Counted from the first letter of the stretch, positions 42,343 to 51,150 are shown. The stretch is DNA of 60,021 nt from Actinomycetota bacterium (GCA_947452765.1 CANGDR010000010.1:1-60021); one strand, 5' to 3'. The notes: generated from the sequence alone by a model not told the origin. Translations and numbers: made by a program.

Positions 42343-42993
42343 TTAGTTGTTGGCGTATGGCTCGCCCGTAACAATGTAAATAACGCGACGTGCCAGCGAA
42401 ACGGCATGATCACCAAAACGCTCGTAAAAGCGGGAGAGTAAAGTTACATCTATCGCAGCTTCCACGCCATGTGTCCAAGAATCAGAAAGTACGACAGTGA
42501 AAAGCTCACGGTGCAAGCGATCTAACGTGTCATCGTATTTACGCATTTTTTCCACTAAATCGGTATCGCGCGTATCGATAACTTTTCCAGCCTCTTCCAC
42601 AATTTTACTTGCAGCCTCGCCCATCTCTGCAAAGGTCGCATGAAGTTCAGATGGTATTGATGGATTCGGATAACGAAGTCGAACTTGCTTGGCAATATGA
42701 ACTGCAAGATCCCCCATGCGCTCAAGAGAAGTAGACATTCTGATGCCGCCCATGACGGTGCGTAGATCAGTTGCAACTGGAGCCTGGAGTGCGGCAATCC
42801 TGAAGCACAATTCTTCGACGTCATGATTGATTTCATTAATTGCTTCATCACCAGTTATGACTTGCTCTGCTAGACCGAGGTCATCATGCAGCAGCGCGGT
42901 GGTAGCAGTGGCGATTGCTGTCCCGACTAGAGCAGACATTTTGATTAAGCCGTCGTTAACTTCGGAAAGTTGGTTGGTGTAGTCCTCACGCAT
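42343..42993 (-). CDS. phoU: Phosphate-specific transport accessory protein PhoU
   Basis: 216 residues from ATG 42993; a longer ORF to 43056 carries a poor N-terminal match, and MREDYTNQLSEVND is the usual PhoU start. Two three-helix PhoU repeats bear metal-binding acidic clusters (VITGDEAINEINHDVEELC; the ERMGDLAVHIAK and YERFGDHAVSLARRVIYI signatures). PhoU keeps the sensor kinase off when phosphate is taken up. It is divergent from senX3-like, and the shared region has PHO-box-like repeats. TAGACT lies seven bases upstream of the ATG, near the leaderless rule. Confidence 0.93.
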   Translation of the reverse strand: MREDYTNQLSEVNDGLIKMSALVGTAIATATTALLHDDLGLAEQVITGDEAINEINHDVEELCFRIAALQAPVATDLRTVMGGIRMSTSLERMGDLAVHIAKQVRLRYPNPSIPSELHATFAEMGEAASKIVEEAGKVIDTRDTDLVEKMRKYDDTLDRLHRELFTVVLSDSWTHGVEAAIDVTLLSRFYERFGDHAVSLARRVIYIVTGEPYANN

Positions 42994-43084
42994 ACCTAAG
43001 AGTCTAATGGCGTTGTGTTTATTGAGGTTGGTATTGAATTGCGAAACACTAGGCAACGAAACGGAAAATTCTTGTCCGCCTTTA

Positions 43085-43124
43085 GGTGAACAGTCAGTGA
43101 AGTGGGGCTGGACGTGAGGTTACC
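43085..43124. promoter_or_regulatory. PHO-box-like repeats in the phoU/senX3 divergent region
   Basis: Seven-base units at an 11-base period: GGTGAAC (43085), AGTGAAG (43096), GCTGGAC (43107) and GGTTACC (43118). The first two closely match the reverse complement of the GTTCACC unit of actinobacterial PHO boxes. Orientation favours phoU, but both genes could be controlled by the RegX3/PhoP-like regulator encoded next door. Confidence 0.55.
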
Positions 43125-43201
43125 TGGTGCCTGAGAACCTATCCTTAGAGGGTGAACAACCTTGAGCCAACTCGCCGATACCTGATTTCAGGAGTAGGTA
43201 A

Positions 43202-44305
43202 ATGCTGAGCCGTCGTTCTGGGTCAAGAAGTAATGATTCACTAACTCCAGCCGAACAAAGCCAAGCAGATCGCGTTTCGGCTCTTAGCCAGATTCTTGAC
43301 GTACTGCCTGACGCAGCCGCAATTGTTGATGGAGCAGATCGTGTCTTAGCGAGCAGTGCCAATTGCACCGCAATGGGAATTGTCGTAGCAGAGCGAATTG
43401 GCCCTGTTGAGATTAGGGCAATTAATCGTGAAGCTCACCGATTAAGTAAGACTCAAAGTCGTGAAGTTACTGTTAAACGAACTGGTTCAAAGCTCGGTGA
43501 CTGGGAAGCAAGAATTCAGATATCGCCAATTGACGAAGACTTAAGTTTGCTGATCGCACAAGACCTGAGTGAAGAGCGAAGGTTAAATGATGTGCGACGA
43601 GATTTTGTGGCTAACGTTTCACATGAATTGAAAACACCTGTTGGCGCATTGTCACTTTTGGCGGAAGCAGTTCAGGCAGCAGATAGTGACATAGAACAAG
43701 TTCGACACTTCACAAGCCGGATGCAAATTGAAGTAAAGCGCCTTACAGCGATGATCTCTGATTTGGTTGCATTGTCACAAGTACAGGGTGATGCGCCGCT
43801 TAGAAATTCTGCCCCTGTTGAGGTTCAAAGTATTATTTCCGAATCAGTTGACTCATCTAAGATCGTGGCAGATCAAAAAAATATTGAGGTTACATTCGGC
43901 AGCGACTCCGACGTTGGACGAATTTTTGGTGATGAACAACAACTTACCACGGCATTGAGTAACTTAATTTCTAATGCAATTAAATACTCGCCGAATAATA
44001 CCCGTGTAGGAATTGGTGCTCGTCGCACCGATGACACTATTGAGATTTCGGTAACAGATCAAGGACCTGGTATCCCGGACTCGGATCTCGATCGCATCTT
44101 TGAGCGTTTTTATCGAGTCGACCCAGCTCGTTCGCGCGATACTGGTGGCACCGGTCTCGGATTAGCAATTGTTAAACACGTTTGTGCAAATCATGGCGGA
44201 GACTGCATCGTGTGGTCACGAGTTGGTCAAGGTTCAACTTTTACATTACGTTTCCCGGCTTACCTAAATGGGTCAGCTACTCCAATGGAGGTATCAGGTA
44301 AATGA
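43202..44305 (+). CDS. SenX3/PhoR-like phosphate sensor histidine kinase without membrane segments
   Basis: 367 residues; AGGAG precedes the ATG and an in-frame stop sits immediately upstream. Residues ~25-125 form a degenerate PAS domain (LPDAAAIVDGADRVLAS). The phospho-acceptor His is in RRDFVANVSHELKTPVGAL (~residue 141). The ATPase part has NLISNAIKYSP (N box), VTDQGPGIPDSD (G1), FERFYRVD (F box) and GTGLGLAIVKH (G2). M. tuberculosis SenX3 has two N-terminal membrane helices; here the N-terminus is short, charged and soluble. Signal reception may go through PhoU and the Pst transporter. The stop overlaps the regulator gene. Confidence 0.87.
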   Translation: MLSRRSGSRSNDSLTPAEQSQADRVSALSQILDVLPDAAAIVDGADRVLASSANCTAMGIVVAERIGPVEIRAINREAHRLSKTQSREVTVKRTGSKLGDWEARIQISPIDEDLSLLIAQDLSEERRLNDVRRDFVANVSHELKTPVGALSLLAEAVQAADSDIEQVRHFTSRMQIEVKRLTAMISDLVALSQVQGDAPLRNSAPVEVQSIISESVDSSKIVADQKNIEVTFGSDSDVGRIFGDEQQLTTALSNLISNAIKYSPNNTRVGIGARRTDDTIEISVTDQGPGIPDSDLDRIFERFYRVDPARSRDTGGTGLGLAIVKHVCANHGGDCIVWSRVGQGSTFTLRFPAYLNGSATPMEVSGK

Positions 44306-44982
44306 CACGAGTTCTAGTCATCGAAGATGAAGAATCATTTCGCGATGCACTGCAATTTATGTTGTCGCGTGAAGGCTTTGACGTAATTTTGGCACCAGAT
44401 GGTGCAGAAGGAATTAAGCAATTCGATTCCAAGCACCCAGACTTAGTGCTTCTTGATTTAATGTTGCCCGAAGTTTCCGGCACTGAAGTTTGCAAGTACA
44501 TCCGATCCAAGTCACACACTCCAGTAATAATGCTCACCGCCAAGGACACCGAAATCGACAAAGTTGTTGGTTTAGAACTTGGTGCTGACGATTATGTGAC
44601 AAAGCCGTTTTCAACTCGAGAGCTATTGGCTCGGATAAAGGCAGTTCTACGGCGCGGAGGTGAATTTGATACCGAAACAGTTGGTGCGGTCGAAGGCGGA
44701 CCAATTCGGATGGATGTAGAACGTCACGCTGTCACTGTTAATAAGGAAGCAATATCAATGCCACTAAAAGAGTTTGAACTTCTTGAGTTTCTAATGCGAA
44801 ATTCTGGAAGGGTATTGACTCGCGGTCAGTTAATGGATCGCGTTTGGGGCTCGGACTACGTCGGCGATGGAAAAACCCTAGATGTCCACGTAAAGCGGAT
44901 TCGCTCCAAAATAGAGCCAGACCCAGCTAATCCCGTTTATTTAACAACAGTCCGAGGCCTGGGTTACCGATTCGAGGCTTAA
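44302..44982 (+). CDS. RegX3/PhoB-like phosphate response regulator
   Basis: 226 residues. Receiver domain: VLVIEDEESFRD, phospho-acceptor in LVLLDLMLPEVSG (~residue 52), IMLTAK and DDYVTKPFS. The OmpR/PhoB winged helix covers residues ~130-226 (PLKEFELLEFLMRN, RVWGSDYVGDGKTLDVHVKRIRSK, TVRGLGYRFEA). It is translated with the kinase (ATGA overlap). It would activate the pst genes that follow, through the PHO-box-like repeats at 45015-45047. Its neighbours (phoU, kinase, pst genes) make the assignment firm in role; the exact orthology to RegX3 is inferred. Confidence 0.92.
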   Translation: MTRVLVIEDEESFRDALQFMLSREGFDVILAPDGAEGIKQFDSKHPDLVLLDLMLPEVSGTEVCKYIRSKSHTPVIMLTAKDTEIDKVVGLELGADDYVTKPFSTRELLARIKAVLRRGGEFDTETVGAVEGGPIRMDVERHAVTVNKEAISMPLKEFELLEFLMRNSGRVLTRGQLMDRVWGSDYVGDGKTLDVHVKRIRSKIEPDPANPVYLTTVRGLGYRFEA

Positions 44983-45014
44983 CGCATCAAAACTTTGCCC
45001 AGTGTTAATCTCGT

Positions 45015-45047
45015 GTTCACTTATACCTCACCCATAAGTTTACCAAT
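45015..45047 (+). promoter_or_regulatory. PHO-box-like direct repeats upstream of pstC
   Basis: Three 11-base units in a row: GTTCACTTATA, CCTCACCCATA, AGTTTACCAAT. Each carries a GTTCACC-like core, as in PHO boxes bound by PhoP/RegX3-type regulators. The -10 box of pstC begins six bases later, so a bound activator would sit in the -35 region. Confidence 0.6.
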
Positions 45048-45052
45048 CCACC

Positions 45053-45064
45053 TAAATTTTCGTT
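45053..45064 (+). promoter_or_regulatory. Leaderless-type -10 element of the pst operon
   Basis: TAAATT at 45053-45058, six bases, then the pstC GTG at 45065. There is no -35 match, in keeping with activator dependence. Confidence 0.5.
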
Positions 45065-46024
45065 GTGAGCAAAACTGATCAAGAGCGCGTAAATTTTGAT
45101 TCTGCCGTTACGCGACTTAGTGATCGAATTTTCTTTGGCTCCGCAACAGGCGCAGCAATGCTTGCCTTTTCAATCGTTGGTTTAATTCTTGTTTTCTTAG
45201 GATTGCGAGCTTGGCCAACGCTTCAGGCTGAAGGGCTCTCTTTCATAACTGGCTCGACCTGGGATTCCACAGTTGGAACTTTCCAGATTATGCCAATGCT
45301 CGTTGGATCGGTTGTCGTAGCTGCAATCGGAATCTTAATCGCTACGCCATTGTCAATTTTTGCTGCCTTCTTTATTGCCTTCGTTGCCCCACCGCGCCTT
45401 GCAAAAATTAGTACTTTAGTAGTGGACTTACTTGCTGCGCTTCCATCGATCCTGATTGGTTTCTGGGGTGCCTCCGTGTTCACTCCAGCCGGCGCAAGTT
45501 GGGCGGAACTCTTAAACGGGAAACTTGGTTTCATCCCACTTTTTCAAAATTCAACCGGCACGTTTACCCGCTCCCCATTTATTGGTGGCTGGATTCTTGG
45601 GATCATGATGGTGCCGATTATCACGTCAGTTTCGCGAGAAGTTATGTCGCGGGTTGATAAAGAATTAATCAACGCCGGCCATGCGTTAGGTGGAACCACC
45701 TTCACGACATTGAGACGAGTAATTTTGCCAACTTCCAGGGGCGGCATCCTTGGTGGAATCCTGTTGGCCCTAGGGCGTGGAATTGGCGAAACTATCGCGA
45801 TCCTTTACGTACTCAATTTGGTATTCAATGTAAACGTATTGCGTCCACTTGAAAATCGTGGTGGATCTGTGGCCTCAATGATCGCAGCCTTTATCGGTGA
45901 AGCTGACGACGCCACAATTCATGCACTCATGGCAGCTGGCTTAGTCCTTTTCGTTATGACACTGCTTGTCAATGTCATTGCAACATCCATCGTCCAGCGG
46001 TCTGAGCGAAAGATGGCATCGTAA
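45065..46024 (+). CDS. pstC: Phosphate ABC transporter permease PstC
   Basis: 319 residues with a GTG start and six or so helices. Permease signatures: LVVDLLAALPSILIGFWG, the EAA-like loop KELINAGHALGGTTFTTLRRVILPTSRGG, and ALGRGIGETIAIL with the conserved Arg/Glu of phosphate permeases. It pairs with PstA to form the channel for phosphate delivered by PstS. It directly follows the regulator gene and its stop overlaps the pstA start by one base. In many bacteria pstS heads the operon; here pstC does. Confidence 0.94.
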   Translation: MSKTDQERVNFDSAVTRLSDRIFFGSATGAAMLAFSIVGLILVFLGLRAWPTLQAEGLSFITGSTWDSTVGTFQIMPMLVGSVVVAAIGILIATPLSIFAAFFIAFVAPPRLAKISTLVVDLLAALPSILIGFWGASVFTPAGASWAELLNGKLGFIPLFQNSTGTFTRSPFIGGWILGIMMVPIITSVSREVMSRVDKELINAGHALGGTTFTTLRRVILPTSRGGILGGILLALGRGIGETIAILYVLNLVFNVNVLRPLENRGGSVASMIAAFIGEADDATIHALMAAGLVLFVMTLLVNVIATSIVQRSERKMAS

Positions 46025-47085
46025 TGACAACGCAACTGGAGCGCCCAGCAAACGCAATGCCGTGGGCGCGAGTTAGTAATTCAACCCGATTGATCGTAAT
46101 CCTTGCGTCGGTACTCCCGGCCGCTGCAACGTATTTATTTAGCTTGCAATCTGATTGGGGAGGCGCCGCACTTTTGGTCGCTGTATTTCTACCCCTTCAG
46201 TTATTATCTGCAGCAATTGCAGCAGCAATAACTCGAGGCGCTAGAGGCATCGCTGACTCAATTTTAACCGTAACTGTTTACTTCTCTATTATTTTGGTGA
46301 TGACACTACTCGGTTCAGTTGTGGTCTCATTGTTCAAAAATGGTGCGCAAGCTATGTCGTGGCACTTCCTAGTTTGGGACAGTCGATACGTAACCACATC
46401 AACTTCGCTTGATTATGGTGGCGTTGGGCACGCAGTTGTCGGAACGCTTATCGTAGTTCTACTGGCGACGCTAATGGCAATTCCGTTTGCTTTGGCAACT
46501 GCCATTTACTTAACTGAAACTCGGGGCAGGTTGCGTGGCCCAGTTCGATTCATAGTCCAATCAATGAGCGGACTTCCATCGATTGTTTCGGGACTTTTTA
46601 TCTACGCGATGTTGATTTTGTCGGGCATCTCAAATCGATCGGGTTTCATGGCAGCGCTGGCATTGGCGCTGTTGATGTTGCCGACCGTGGCACGCATGTC
46701 GGAAGAAGTTTTGAAGTTAGTACCAAGCGAATTGCGAAATGCAGCAGTAGCGCTAGGCGCACCTCGCCGCGCAGCTTTTTTTCAGGTTACTTTTCCTGCT
46801 GCCCGCACGGGATTGGTAACTGCACTCTTACTTGGTCTCGCCAGAATTATGGGCGAGACCGCACCACTTTTAATGACCACCTTCCGAACTGATGTAACTA
46901 ACCTCAATCCATTCAGCGGAGATATGACACTACTTCCCACTTACATAAATGCTTTCGTTTTGGATCCACACGATACGAGTCAACATCGTGCTTGGGGCGC
47001 TGCCTTAGTTTTGTTCCTTTTGGTGGGAATAATTTTTATTTCAACTCGTGTCCTTACGGGTTCGATTAAATTGAGAAGGAAATAG
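46024..47085 (+). CDS. pstA: Phosphate ABC transporter permease PstA
   Basis: 353 residues; a longer N-terminal part with extra helices precedes the six-helix permease core. Signatures: VQSMSGLPSIVSGLFIYAM, the EAA-like loop VPSELRNAAVALGAPRRAAFFQVTFP, and LLGLARIMGETAPLLMT. It is the partner permease of PstC. It overlaps pstC by one base and precedes pstB by six bases. Confidence 0.94.
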   Translation: MTTQLERPANAMPWARVSNSTRLIVILASVLPAAATYLFSLQSDWGGAALLVAVFLPLQLLSAAIAAAITRGARGIADSILTVTVYFSIILVMTLLGSVVVSLFKNGAQAMSWHFLVWDSRYVTTSTSLDYGGVGHAVVGTLIVVLLATLMAIPFALATAIYLTETRGRLRGPVRFIVQSMSGLPSIVSGLFIYAMLILSGISNRSGFMAALALALLMLPTVARMSEEVLKLVPSELRNAAVALGAPRRAAFFQVTFPAARTGLVTALLLGLARIMGETAPLLMTTFRTDVTNLNPFSGDMTLLPTYINAFVLDPHDTSQHRAWGAALVLFLLVGIIFISTRVLTGSIKLRRK

Positions 47086-47091
47086 TAGGGA

Positions 47092-47937
47092 ATGACAATT
47101 ATGGAGAATGCCGGCCCGTTGGACCAAACAGCTTTTGGAAATCAGTCACCTACGTATTTCGGTGACAAAAGAATCCATCTAGAGTCGCGTGACATCAACG
47201 TATGGTTTGGCAACCACCACGTGCTAAATGGTATTTCGCTGGCGTTTCCAGAAAATTCCGTTACTGCACTTATTGGACCCTCAGGTTGTGGCAAGTCAAG
47301 TTTTATTCGCACATTGAATCGCATGCACGAACTGATACCGAACGCTGGACTAACCGGGGAAGTTTTGTATAACAGCCAGGACATTTATGCTTCCGGCACA
47401 GACCCAGTAACAATCCGCCTCGGAATTGGAATGGTTTTCCAAAAGCCAAATCCATTCCCAACTATGACGATCCGCGGTAATGTTCTTTCCGGCCTGCGAC
47501 TTTCTAATACGCGCTCGCGAAACGAAGATGAACTTGTGGAAACGAGTCTGACGCGAGCCAGTATCTGGAATGAAGTAAAGGACAGGTTGGATGCACCGGC
47601 TGGTTCGCTATCTGGTGGACAGCAACAGCGACTCTGTATAGCTCGTGCCCTGGCCTTGTCGCCAGAGGTATTACTTATGGATGAGCCATGTTCGGCGCTG
47701 GATCCAGGTTCAACTCGCCGCATTGAAGAAACAATTAGAGAACTTTCGGAATCCATGACCGTGGTTATTGTTACGCATAACATGCAGCAGGCACAGCGAA
47801 TCTCAGATCAAACTGCATTTTTCCTAGCGGAAGACAACGAGCCAGGTTATGTAGTTGAATTTGGCCAAACCGATGCCTTATTCTCAACGCCAAATGATCC
47901 TCGAACCGAAGATTACGTAAACGGACGATTCGGGTAA
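47092..47937 (+). CDS. pstB: Phosphate ABC transporter ATP-binding protein PstB
   Basis: 281 residues (ATG 47092; ATG 47101 is an alternative). Walker [12 protein letters not shown]-loop [11 protein letters not shown], signature [15 protein letters not shown], Walker [14 protein letters not shown] and switch His in [11 protein letters not shown] are intact. The N-terminal ~35 residues are an extension typical of this family in Actinobacteria. It powers phosphate import through PstC/PstA. pstS follows after 121 bases containing one GTTCACC and a palindrome, so it may also be transcribed separately. Confidence 0.94.
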   Translation: MTIMENAGPLDQTAFGNQSPTYFGDKRIHLESRDINVWFGNHHVLNGISLAFPENSVTALIGPSGCGKSSFIRTLNRMHELIPNAGLTGEVLYNSQDIYASGTDPVTIRLGIGMVFQKPNPFPTMTIRGNVLSGLRLSNTRSRNEDELVETSLTRASIWNEVKDRLDAPAGSLSGGQQQRLCIARALALSPEVLLMDEPCSALDPGSTRRIEETIRELSESMTVVIVTHNMQQAQRISDQTAFFLAEDNEPGYVVEFGQTDALFSTPNDPRTEDYVNGRFG

Positions 47938-47950
47938 CTGGGAACCTGTT

Positions 47951-48039
47951 GTTCACCTAATGATCATTAAAACTTAAGGCCAACGCAGGATCACGGTAAC
48001 CAGAAGAAGTTTTAATGAACTTGTTCGAAAGTTTCGAAC
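47951..48039 (+). promoter_or_regulatory. Regulatory region before pstS: GTTCACC unit and GTTCGAAA palindrome
   Basis: A single GTTCACC lies at 47951-47957. GTTCGAAA (48023-48030), one base, TTTCGAAC (48032-48039) is a perfect palindrome about 20 bases before the pstS ATG. It could be an operator or a hairpin that sets the higher level of the binding protein relative to the permeases. Confidence 0.4.
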
Positions 48040-48058
48040 CAATTCTTAAGGAGTTAGA

Positions 48059-49141
48059 ATGCGTCGATCGCTCGTAGCATTTGGACTAGCAACTTCAGTT
48101 GTATTGTCCACATTTACAATAACATCAGCAAATGCGGCAGCTGTGGCTTCAATCAGTGGTGGCGGATCCAGTTTCCAGGCCAACTTTGAAGCTGCTTGCC
48201 GTCAGGCTTACAACGCAACAAGCGGAACCACGGTTTCCTACGATGGCACACTTGGCTCTGGCACTGGTATGACAAACTTCAAGAACGCTACAACCGACTT
48301 TGCGGGAACAGACGGACCTGACTTAACAAAGGTACCTTCCGGCCAAACTGCAGTCGTTGTCCCAATCTCAGCTGCACCAATTGCTGTGATTTATAAAGTT
48401 AAGACAGCCAAGGGCAAGGTCATCAAGGGTCTACGCCTAAACGCTGGTCTAATTAGCAACATTTACACAGGTAGCGTCAAGTACTGGGATGACAAGAGCA
48501 TCAAGAAGGCAAACCCTTCAATTGCCAAGAGCCTTCCACACGTCGCAATCGTGCCAATGGTTCGCGCAGCAGGATCAGGTACTACCAAGAACTTGACCGG
48601 ATACCTTGCAGCACTTGTACCAACTGTTGGATGGGTAGCTACAAAGGATTTCGTAGCAAGTGCAAATCCAACACACGCAGCTGCGCTAGCAAACATTACA
48701 CAGCAGGCTAATTCAGACGCTATGGTTGCCGGTGTTGGCTCCACAAATGGTGCAATTGGTTACGCAGATCTACCTGACACACTAGGTTCATCAAAGTTCC
48801 AGATTGCTTCAGTGAAGAACAACAAGGGTCAGTTCATCAGAGCAACTGCAGCAAGCGGATCTAAGTTTGTAAACGGTGTTGGCGCAGCACTCTACGCAAA
48901 TGGTTTCGTTAGCGGTAGCAATGCAACCCGCATGTTCCAAATGCGAATCAGTGGTGCATACCCAATAACTGCGATCACATACGTACAAGCAAGTGCAACA
49001 ACTAGTGACAAGAATGCTGCTGTGCGCGATTACGTACAGTACGCAATCTCAAGCTGCCAGGGTAAAGCAGGATTCTCCCGCTTATCCGGTGCTGCGCTTG
49101 TCATCGCACAGCTACAGGTAGCAAAGATCGGCGCAAGTTAA
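48059..49141 (+). CDS. pstS: Phosphate-binding protein PstS
   Basis: 360 residues with AAGGAG upstream. A Sec signal peptide (residues ~1-26, ending ANAAAV) lacks a lipobox, so the protein would be free or cell-wall associated. Phosphate-site segments: SGGGSSFQANFEAAC, DFAGTDGPDLTK, RAAGSGTTKNLTGYL and VGSTNGAIGYADLP. The codon use (many AAG, GCA, ACA codons) suggests high expression. A long perfect hairpin follows the stop, then a related lipoprotein gene. Its place last in pstC-A-B-S is unusual. Confidence 0.92.
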   Translation: MRRSLVAFGLATSVVLSTFTITSANAAAVASISGGGSSFQANFEAACRQAYNATSGTTVSYDGTLGSGTGMTNFKNATTDFAGTDGPDLTKVPSGQTAVVVPISAAPIAVIYKVKTAKGKVIKGLRLNAGLISNIYTGSVKYWDDKSIKKANPSIAKSLPHVAIVPMVRAAGSGTTKNLTGYLAALVPTVGWVATKDFVASANPTHAAALANITQQANSDAMVAGVGSTNGAIGYADLPDTLGSSKFQIASVKNNKGQFIRATAASGSKFVNGVGAALYANGFVSGSNATRMFQMRISGAYPITAITYVQASATTSDKNAAVRDYVQYAISSCQGKAGFSRLSGAALVIAQLQVAKIGAS

Positions 49142-49154
49142 TAGTTAGTCAAGC

Positions 49155-49190
49155 GATGGACCCGTGGGATAAACTTTCCACGGGTCCATC
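49155..49190 (+). terminator. Long hairpin after pstS
   Basis: GATGGACCCGTGG (49155-49167) pairs perfectly with CCACGGGTCCATC (49178-49190) over a ten-base loop. There is only a weak U-run after it, so it may act as a partial terminator or 3' stabiliser that lowers expression of the next gene. Confidence 0.65.
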
Positions 49191-49220
49191 ATTGTCTTCC
49201 GGATACCTAAGGAGAAAAAA

Positions 49221-50402
49221 GTGAAGCCTAAAAGGAAAGCATTTTCTGGTGTGTTAGTTGCATCCATTTGTGCGTTTGCATTTCTTCTTACAAGTTGCGC
49301 ATCTCCAATGCCTCCTGAAGTTAAGGCTATTCTGTCTGAAAAGGTAATTACCTGCGTAGACGGTGCCGTTCAAATTAGCGCACCTAAATTCTTCTCCGAT
49401 CAACTAAACACTTGGGTTGCTGATTTCACAGCAGCCTGTCCAAACACGACTGTTACCGTGGTTCCACCAGGCGATGCACAGGCAACTGCAGTGATCGACA
49501 TCGCGGGTGCCACGCAAACGTGCAAGACCGAGATCCAGAGCCCAGTAGCCTTTGATGCAGCAGTGCCTGTCGTAAATTTTTCCGATGGTACAACAATAAA
49601 TCTGAGTCCGAAAACACTTGCAAATGTTTTGAATGGCAAGATCACGTCGTGGACAGATGCTTCGATAGCCACAGAAAATGATGGCGTTACCCTGCCCGAG
49701 GAACCAATCACGGTTAGCCCGACATTGTTTCAGCCTGCAGTTCATGCCTTAGATTCCTGGATGACTCGATTAGATTCTGCAAACTGGAAACTTAACTCGA
49801 ACCTAGCTTTTGAAAACGACTTTGATGTTCAAGCGCCAGATCCAACTTTGTCCAATGAAGGCAACTTCTCTGTAATTCCCTATTCACTCGCTACTTCGAT
49901 CGGACTAAGCCCAATCGGAATTATTGCAAGCGCAAATTCGGATCCGATTATTCCCGGTCCAGATTCGATTTACGCTGGAGCGACTCAAGTAGAAGCTCCC
50001 GCAACAGATTCAAAAATTTCGGAAGCAAAGTTGAACCCAACTGCTTCACCAGCGGCGCAACCTGGTTCAGATCAGATCGCAGTACCTTGGCAGGGAATTT
50101 ATACGATTCAGGCATCCACATGCAGTGGCCCTAGTGAGCAAGCGTCTCGTGCATTTGTTCGCTTTATATTGCGAAGTCAAGAACAGGCAACTTTGACGGA
50201 CTCAAATTACTTACCGCTTATGGATCAGATTCGCTTTGGCGCAATTGGCGCACTTCAAGCTGGCCTACCAGAAGTTACCGCTACACCTTCAACATCAAGT
50301 GGTAGTAATTCAATAAATCAATCTGCGACTCCGCAACCAATGCAATCTGATACCGGTGCGCCAATGTCAACCGATGGAGCTACCCCCGAACCGACCCAGT
50401 AA
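49221..50402 (+). CDS. Diverged PstS-like lipoprotein
   Basis: 393 residues, GTG start after AAGGAGAAAAAA. A lipoprotein signal ends in LLTSCAS, so Cys ~26 would be lipidated. The middle has a PstS-like stretch, VVNFSDGTTINLSPKTLANVL followed by GKITSWTDASI, typical of the phosphate-binding fold, but the first phosphate loop (GSGSS type) is missing; ISAPKFFSDQ stands in its place. The C-terminal ~60 residues are a Ser/Thr/Pro/Gln tail (VTATPSTSSGS ... GATPEPTQ). It may bind another oxyanion, sense phosphate or act at the surface. It lies directly after pstS, probably in the same regulon. Confidence 0.75.
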   Translation: MKPKRKAFSGVLVASICAFAFLLTSCASPMPPEVKAILSEKVITCVDGAVQISAPKFFSDQLNTWVADFTAACPNTTVTVVPPGDAQATAVIDIAGATQTCKTEIQSPVAFDAAVPVVNFSDGTTINLSPKTLANVLNGKITSWTDASIATENDGVTLPEEPITVSPTLFQPAVHALDSWMTRLDSANWKLNSNLAFENDFDVQAPDPTLSNEGNFSVIPYSLATSIGLSPIGIIASANSDPIIPGPDSIYAGATQVEAPATDSKISEAKLNPTASPAAQPGSDQIAVPWQGIYTIQASTCSGPSEQASRAFVRFILRSQEQATLTDSNYLPLMDQIRFGAIGALQAGLPEVTATPSTSSGSNSINQSATPQPMQSDTGAPMSTDGATPEPTQ

Positions 50403-50408
50403 TAGTTG

Positions 50409-50969
50409 CTAGCTAGCGCTTGGCGACGGAGTTACTGTTGGAGCGAGAGTACCCTCAATAGCAGTACCCGTAATAGCAAGGTCTGGAATAACTACGTCAC
50501 TATAAATCCCGTCGTTTGTCACGACCAGAAGTGACATCGGAATTGATTCACCGCTCTTGAACTTGAGCGTCAGGTTTACAAAAGTTCCTGGCTGTAGCGA
50601 ACCGGTGGTGCTGGTGAGCAAAATAGTTACGTCGGAACCATATCCAATGCGGACTGCTTGTTTGTGTGGCAGTGCAACTGGAAGAGTGCCCCCGCCAGCT
50701 CCAACATTTTTGGCCGCAGTGATTCCATTTAATTCGTCATCAGTCTCGCTGGTATTTACTACAGTCATTACAACTGAAGCTAGAGCGGTATCTTTCGGAT
50801 TTACGACAACTACCGCATTTCGAATTTCGAGAGCGCCAGCATTGGCTGTTCGGCCGTTACCAGAATTCTGTTGGGTTTCAGTTCCGGTATTGAAACCAAT
50901 CGCACATCCGCTGACCAGGAGGGTGCTGAGCCCAAAGATTGCTACACCTACGAAGTTCTTACGTGTCAT
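50409..50969 (-). CDS. LpqE-like lipoprotein
   Basis: 186 residues. The signal peptide ends in LLVSGCAIG, a lipobox with Cys ~22. The mature part is a beta-rich domain (NAVVVVNPKDTALASVVMTVVN ... VNLTLKFKSG) akin to PCu(A)C copper-chaperone folds, but the H(M)X10MX21HXM copper motif is not complete. In M. tuberculosis lpqE lies divergently beside carD in the same way, which supports orthology. A Ser/Pro-rich tail ends the protein. GGGAGA precedes the ATG. Its function is not established. Confidence 0.75.
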   Translation of the reverse strand: MTRKNFVGVAIFGLSTLLVSGCAIGFNTGTETQQNSGNGRTANAGALEIRNAVVVVNPKDTALASVVMTVVNTSETDDELNGITAAKNVGAGGGTLPVALPHKQAVRIGYGSDVTILLTSTTGSLQPGTFVNLTLKFKSGESIPMSLLVVTNDGIYSDVVIPDLAITGTAIEGTLAPTVTPSPSAS

Positions 50970-51055
50970 CGAAATTTCTCCCTATTAAAACTCAGGCTTT
51001 GGTCAGGTACGGAGATAAGCCTACTTGCGCTAAATCATTGACTTTAAGCGTGCGC

Positions 51056-51073
51056 GATGAACTTTGGGTGACT
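51056..51073. promoter_or_regulatory. Possible PHO-box-like pair between lpqE and carD
   Basis: GATGAAC (51056) and GGTGACT (51067) are 11 bases apart and resemble the GGTGAAC units at 43085. Orientation would suit the leftward lipoprotein gene. With only two imperfect units this is weak. Confidence 0.3.
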
Positions 51074-51150
51074 TTCCCCACTTCCCTTCAAGGTCGATAA
51101 ACCCCATTGCCTAAAGGGTTTTTATGGCTCTGGGCTGGTGTGTCGTCTGG

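Noticed and set aside
50409-50969. PCu(A)C copper chaperone
   Set aside because: The fold looks similar, but the paired Met/His copper motif is not complete; LpqE-like is the safer name.
51099-51122. Terminator before carD (ATAAACCC...GGGTTTTTAT)
   Set aside because: The stem is short with a ten-base loop, and no gene reads into it from the left; it is more likely part of the carD promoter region.
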